Origin: Candidatus Nanohalarchaeota archaeon
GTDB lineage: Archaea; EX4484-52; B79-G9
NCBI GenBank assembly: GCA_030594795.1
Contig: JAUVEK010000093.1
Location: forward strand, 1-5,249
Length of the DNA stretch: 5,249 nucleotides
Reading direction: 5' to 3'
The notes under the pieces were generated by a model. That model was not told where the DNA came from, ran no database searches, and saw only the letters and a list, made by a program, of their open reading frames with translations. Within the stretch, counting starts at the first letter, position 1. Each line of letters begins with the position of its first letter. The position numbers and the translations under genes are program-made. This document shows positions 4,061-5,249 of the stretch, piece after piece.

Positions 4061-4615
4061 TCATTTTCCAATGAACTCAATGACGTCTTTTTTTAGCTCG
4101 TCTATTGTCTTGCTGTCAGTTTCAAGAACGAGGTCAAAGACATCAAGGTCTTTGTCAAGAACATAGCCATACATTCTTTTGTATAATTCTATATTTTCAC
4201 TGTCGCGCTTTTTAACTGCTGCAAGTGCTGTATCGAATGCGCTGACGTCGCGGTTCATGATTCTTTTTGAGCGTGTTTCCTGTGTTGCGTTGAGCCATAT
4301 CTTTATGCCTTTTGCGCCTAGCCACGGCATGGCCCATGAAGTGATGGATACATTGCCTTCTTCTGCTTTTTTCTTCAGGAAACTGTCAACTTCCCTGTCA
4401 AAGTCAGGGTTGTTCTTTCTTTCGGAAAGAAACCTCATCCCGTCTTCTGTCTCCCACCAGTCGTCGCCGGAGAAGTGGTATCCTTTTCTCATCGCGATTT
4501 CCTTGAGCGCATCTCCGCCGCAAAGATACGTAAGGCCATAATGGTTTGCAAGCGCCTTTGCAAGACTGGTCTTTCCTGACCCTGCCATACCTGATATAAT
4601 TATTGTTATTGTCAT
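4061..4615 (-). CDS. cmk: Cytidylate-kinase-like P-loop nucleotide kinase
   Basis: This 184-residue kinase is expected to phosphorylate CMP or dCMP (or a related NMP) with ATP in the cytoplasm. From the ATG at 4615, the P-loop GMAGSGKT is at residues 9-16. An LCGGDALKEIAMRKG block (31-45) matches the S/AGD.fRe.A region of archaeal Cmk. IKIWLNATQETRSKRI (104-119) and KKRDSENIELYKRMYG (135-150) match the archaeal Cmk lid and late Arg region. The start at 4615 is chosen because GTGAT (4620-4624, minus) precedes it by four nucleotides and a TATA box lies at 4653-4661. The in-frame TTG at 4651 sits almost on the TATA box. The usual EGR after the GNV strand is replaced by TSW (92-94), so the preferred nucleotide is uncertain. 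Confidence 0.8.
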   Translation of the reverse strand: MTITIIISGMAGSGKTSLAKALANHYGLTYLCGGDALKEIAMRKGYHFSGDDWWETEDGMRFLSERKNNPDFDREVDSFLKKKAEEGNVSITSWAMPWLGAKGIKIWLNATQETRSKRIMNRDVSAFDTALAAVKKRDSENIELYKRMYGYVLDKDLDVFDLVLETDSKTIDELKKDVIEFIGK

Positions 4616-4652
4616 GCTCATCACGATATTTTCTGAAATATTGAACAGCAAC

Positions 4653-4661
4653 TTATATATA
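4653..4661 (-). promoter_or_regulatory. TATA box of the cmk-like gene
   Basis: TATATATAA read on the minus strand lies just after the stop of the DHH gene. A start about 26 bp on, near 4631, would leave a leader of about 16 nt containing GTGAT (4620-4624) before the ATG at 4615. It suggests the kinase is transcribed independently of the DHH gene, though read-through is possible. Confidence 0.55.
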
Positions 4662-4663
4662 TT

Positions 4664-5249
4664 TCAGTCCTTTGACTTCAACTCTTCAATGTATTTTATC
4701 AGGTTTTTTAGAACCTCGCCTTTTGCGCTCTCGACAAACTTAATCGAGCCTGCAACTTCGTGACCGCCTCCTGAAATCATCGCGTGAGGGATGTCTTCTT
4801 CCAGGCGCTTTACAAGAACATTGACATTAAAGCCGATCTTCTCACAGGCATCATTAGAGCGCATTGTTATGAAATCCGGGCCGTAGCCGATAGTCACAAG
4901 CTTCTTTTTCCCATGCTTCTGATTAAGCTCATCATTCAGAATGCCAGCTGATTTGCCGGGTCCCGGGAAATCACCTCTCCGGGTTGATTTAGCTATGTCT
5001 ATAAGCGCAGCAACAACACCGTTTTTCAGTGTCTCCTCTTTCACATATTTTAGCAATGCTTTAGTCTGCGCATTTATTTTCTCCTGAATGTCCTCATAGA
5101 GAAGATTTACAAGCGCCGCATTTTTCTCATCTTCAAGTATCAGATCATACACAAGACCTGAATCCTGCATGAATTTCAGGTAACTTGCTTCGTAATCAAC
5201 GCATGTTGCTATCTTTTTCAGGTGGCTTTTATCTTTTTTGGAATTCTTC
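4664..5249 (-). CDS. DHH/DHHA1 family phosphoesterase, C-terminal part (partial)
   Basis: The frame is open to the right edge, so the N-terminus and the catalytic DHH domain lie outside. The 194 visible residues begin KNSKKDKSHLKK. The ATG at 5170 is internal, not a start. The DHHA1 substrate-binding domain is clear: GDFPGPGKSAGILNDEL, then LVTIGYGPDFITMRSNDACE with the Arg of the conserved RS..D segment, then ISGGGHEVAGSIKF near the C-terminus, the GGGH signature of RecJ, NrnA and related enzymes. Members degrade ssDNA, short oligonucleotides or cyclic dinucleotides with manganese. Which of these applies here cannot be judged without the N-terminal half. It ends 48 bp before the kinase ATG, on the same strand. 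Confidence 0.87.
   Translation of the reverse strand, partial: KNSKKDKSHLKKIATCVDYEASYLKFMQDSGLVYDLILEDEKNAALVNLLYEDIQEKINAQTKALLKYVKEETLKNGVVAALIDIAKSTRRGDFPGPGKSAGILNDELNQKHGKKKLVTIGYGPDFITMRSNDACEKIGFNVNVLVKRLEEDIPHAMISGGGHEVAGSIKFVESAKGEVLKNLIKYIEELKSKD

Noticed and set aside
4179..4541. Plus-strand 120-codon open frame inside the kinase gene
   Set aside because: It is antisense to a clear P-loop kinase and has no promoter or ribosome site.
4616..4651. TTG at 4651 as the start of the kinase
   Set aside because: It abuts the TATA box, so it would lie upstream of the expected transcription start. The ATG at 4615 has a properly spaced GTGAT.
5168..5170. ATG at 5170 as the start of the DHH gene
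   Set aside because: The frame continues open to the window edge with plausible protein sequence, and the catalytic DHH domain must lie further upstream.

Overview
The window reads as chromosomal DNA of an archaeon. The evidence is an archaeal-type adenylate kinase (AdkA), a DUF99/UPF0215 protein, an archaeal-style cytidylate-kinase-like P-loop kinase, A/T-rich TATA boxes about 26 bp before inferred transcription starts, and Shine-Dalgarno sites of the GGAGGTGAT type. Gene content and compact spacing would fit a small-genome (for example DPANN) lineage or a related uncultivated archaeon, but the lineage cannot be fixed from this window.

Layout. Positions 19-761 (minus) hold a gene for a one-helix membrane-anchored protein that is split by a short insertion: a 65-bp segment flanked by a 9-bp direct repeat. 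Removing 74 bp restores one 221-codon frame. Positions 849-1430 (plus) are a DUF99 protein (endonuclease V-like fold), divergent from the split gene and overlapping tail-to-tail by 3 nt with an RNase Z-like metallo-beta-lactamase-fold hydrolase (1427-2179, minus). That gene diverges from adkA (2260-2835, plus). In both divergent pairs one TATA element lies where it could serve both directions.

Positions 2836-4060 separate adkA from the cmk-like gene and look like accessory DNA. They carry two AT-rich orphan genes: a 195-aa protein with a His cluster (2851-3438) and a 93-aa Cys/His zinc-finger-like protein (3482-3763). A gene-free stretch of about 300 bp (3764-4060) then holds a run of consecutive hairpins. 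Two of these (3866-3893 and 3920-3947) have the same architecture and loop but differ at four base pairs in a fully compensatory way, which is the strongest unexplained signal in the window. A 7-nt motif, AGTCATA, occurs on both sides of the 93-aa gene.

Positions 4061-4615 (minus) encode the cmk-like kinase with its own TATA box and Shine-Dalgarno. Upstream of it, on the same strand, is the C-terminal part of a DHH/DHHA1 phosphoesterase (RecJ/NrnA-like) that runs off the right edge.

The recognisable genes serve nucleotide and nucleic-acid metabolism: AMP and probably CMP phosphorylation, RNA or phosphodiester processing, and oligonucleotide or ssDNA degradation. The middle segment has no assigned function. 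No tRNA, rRNA, CRISPR array or intact transposase gene is visible.
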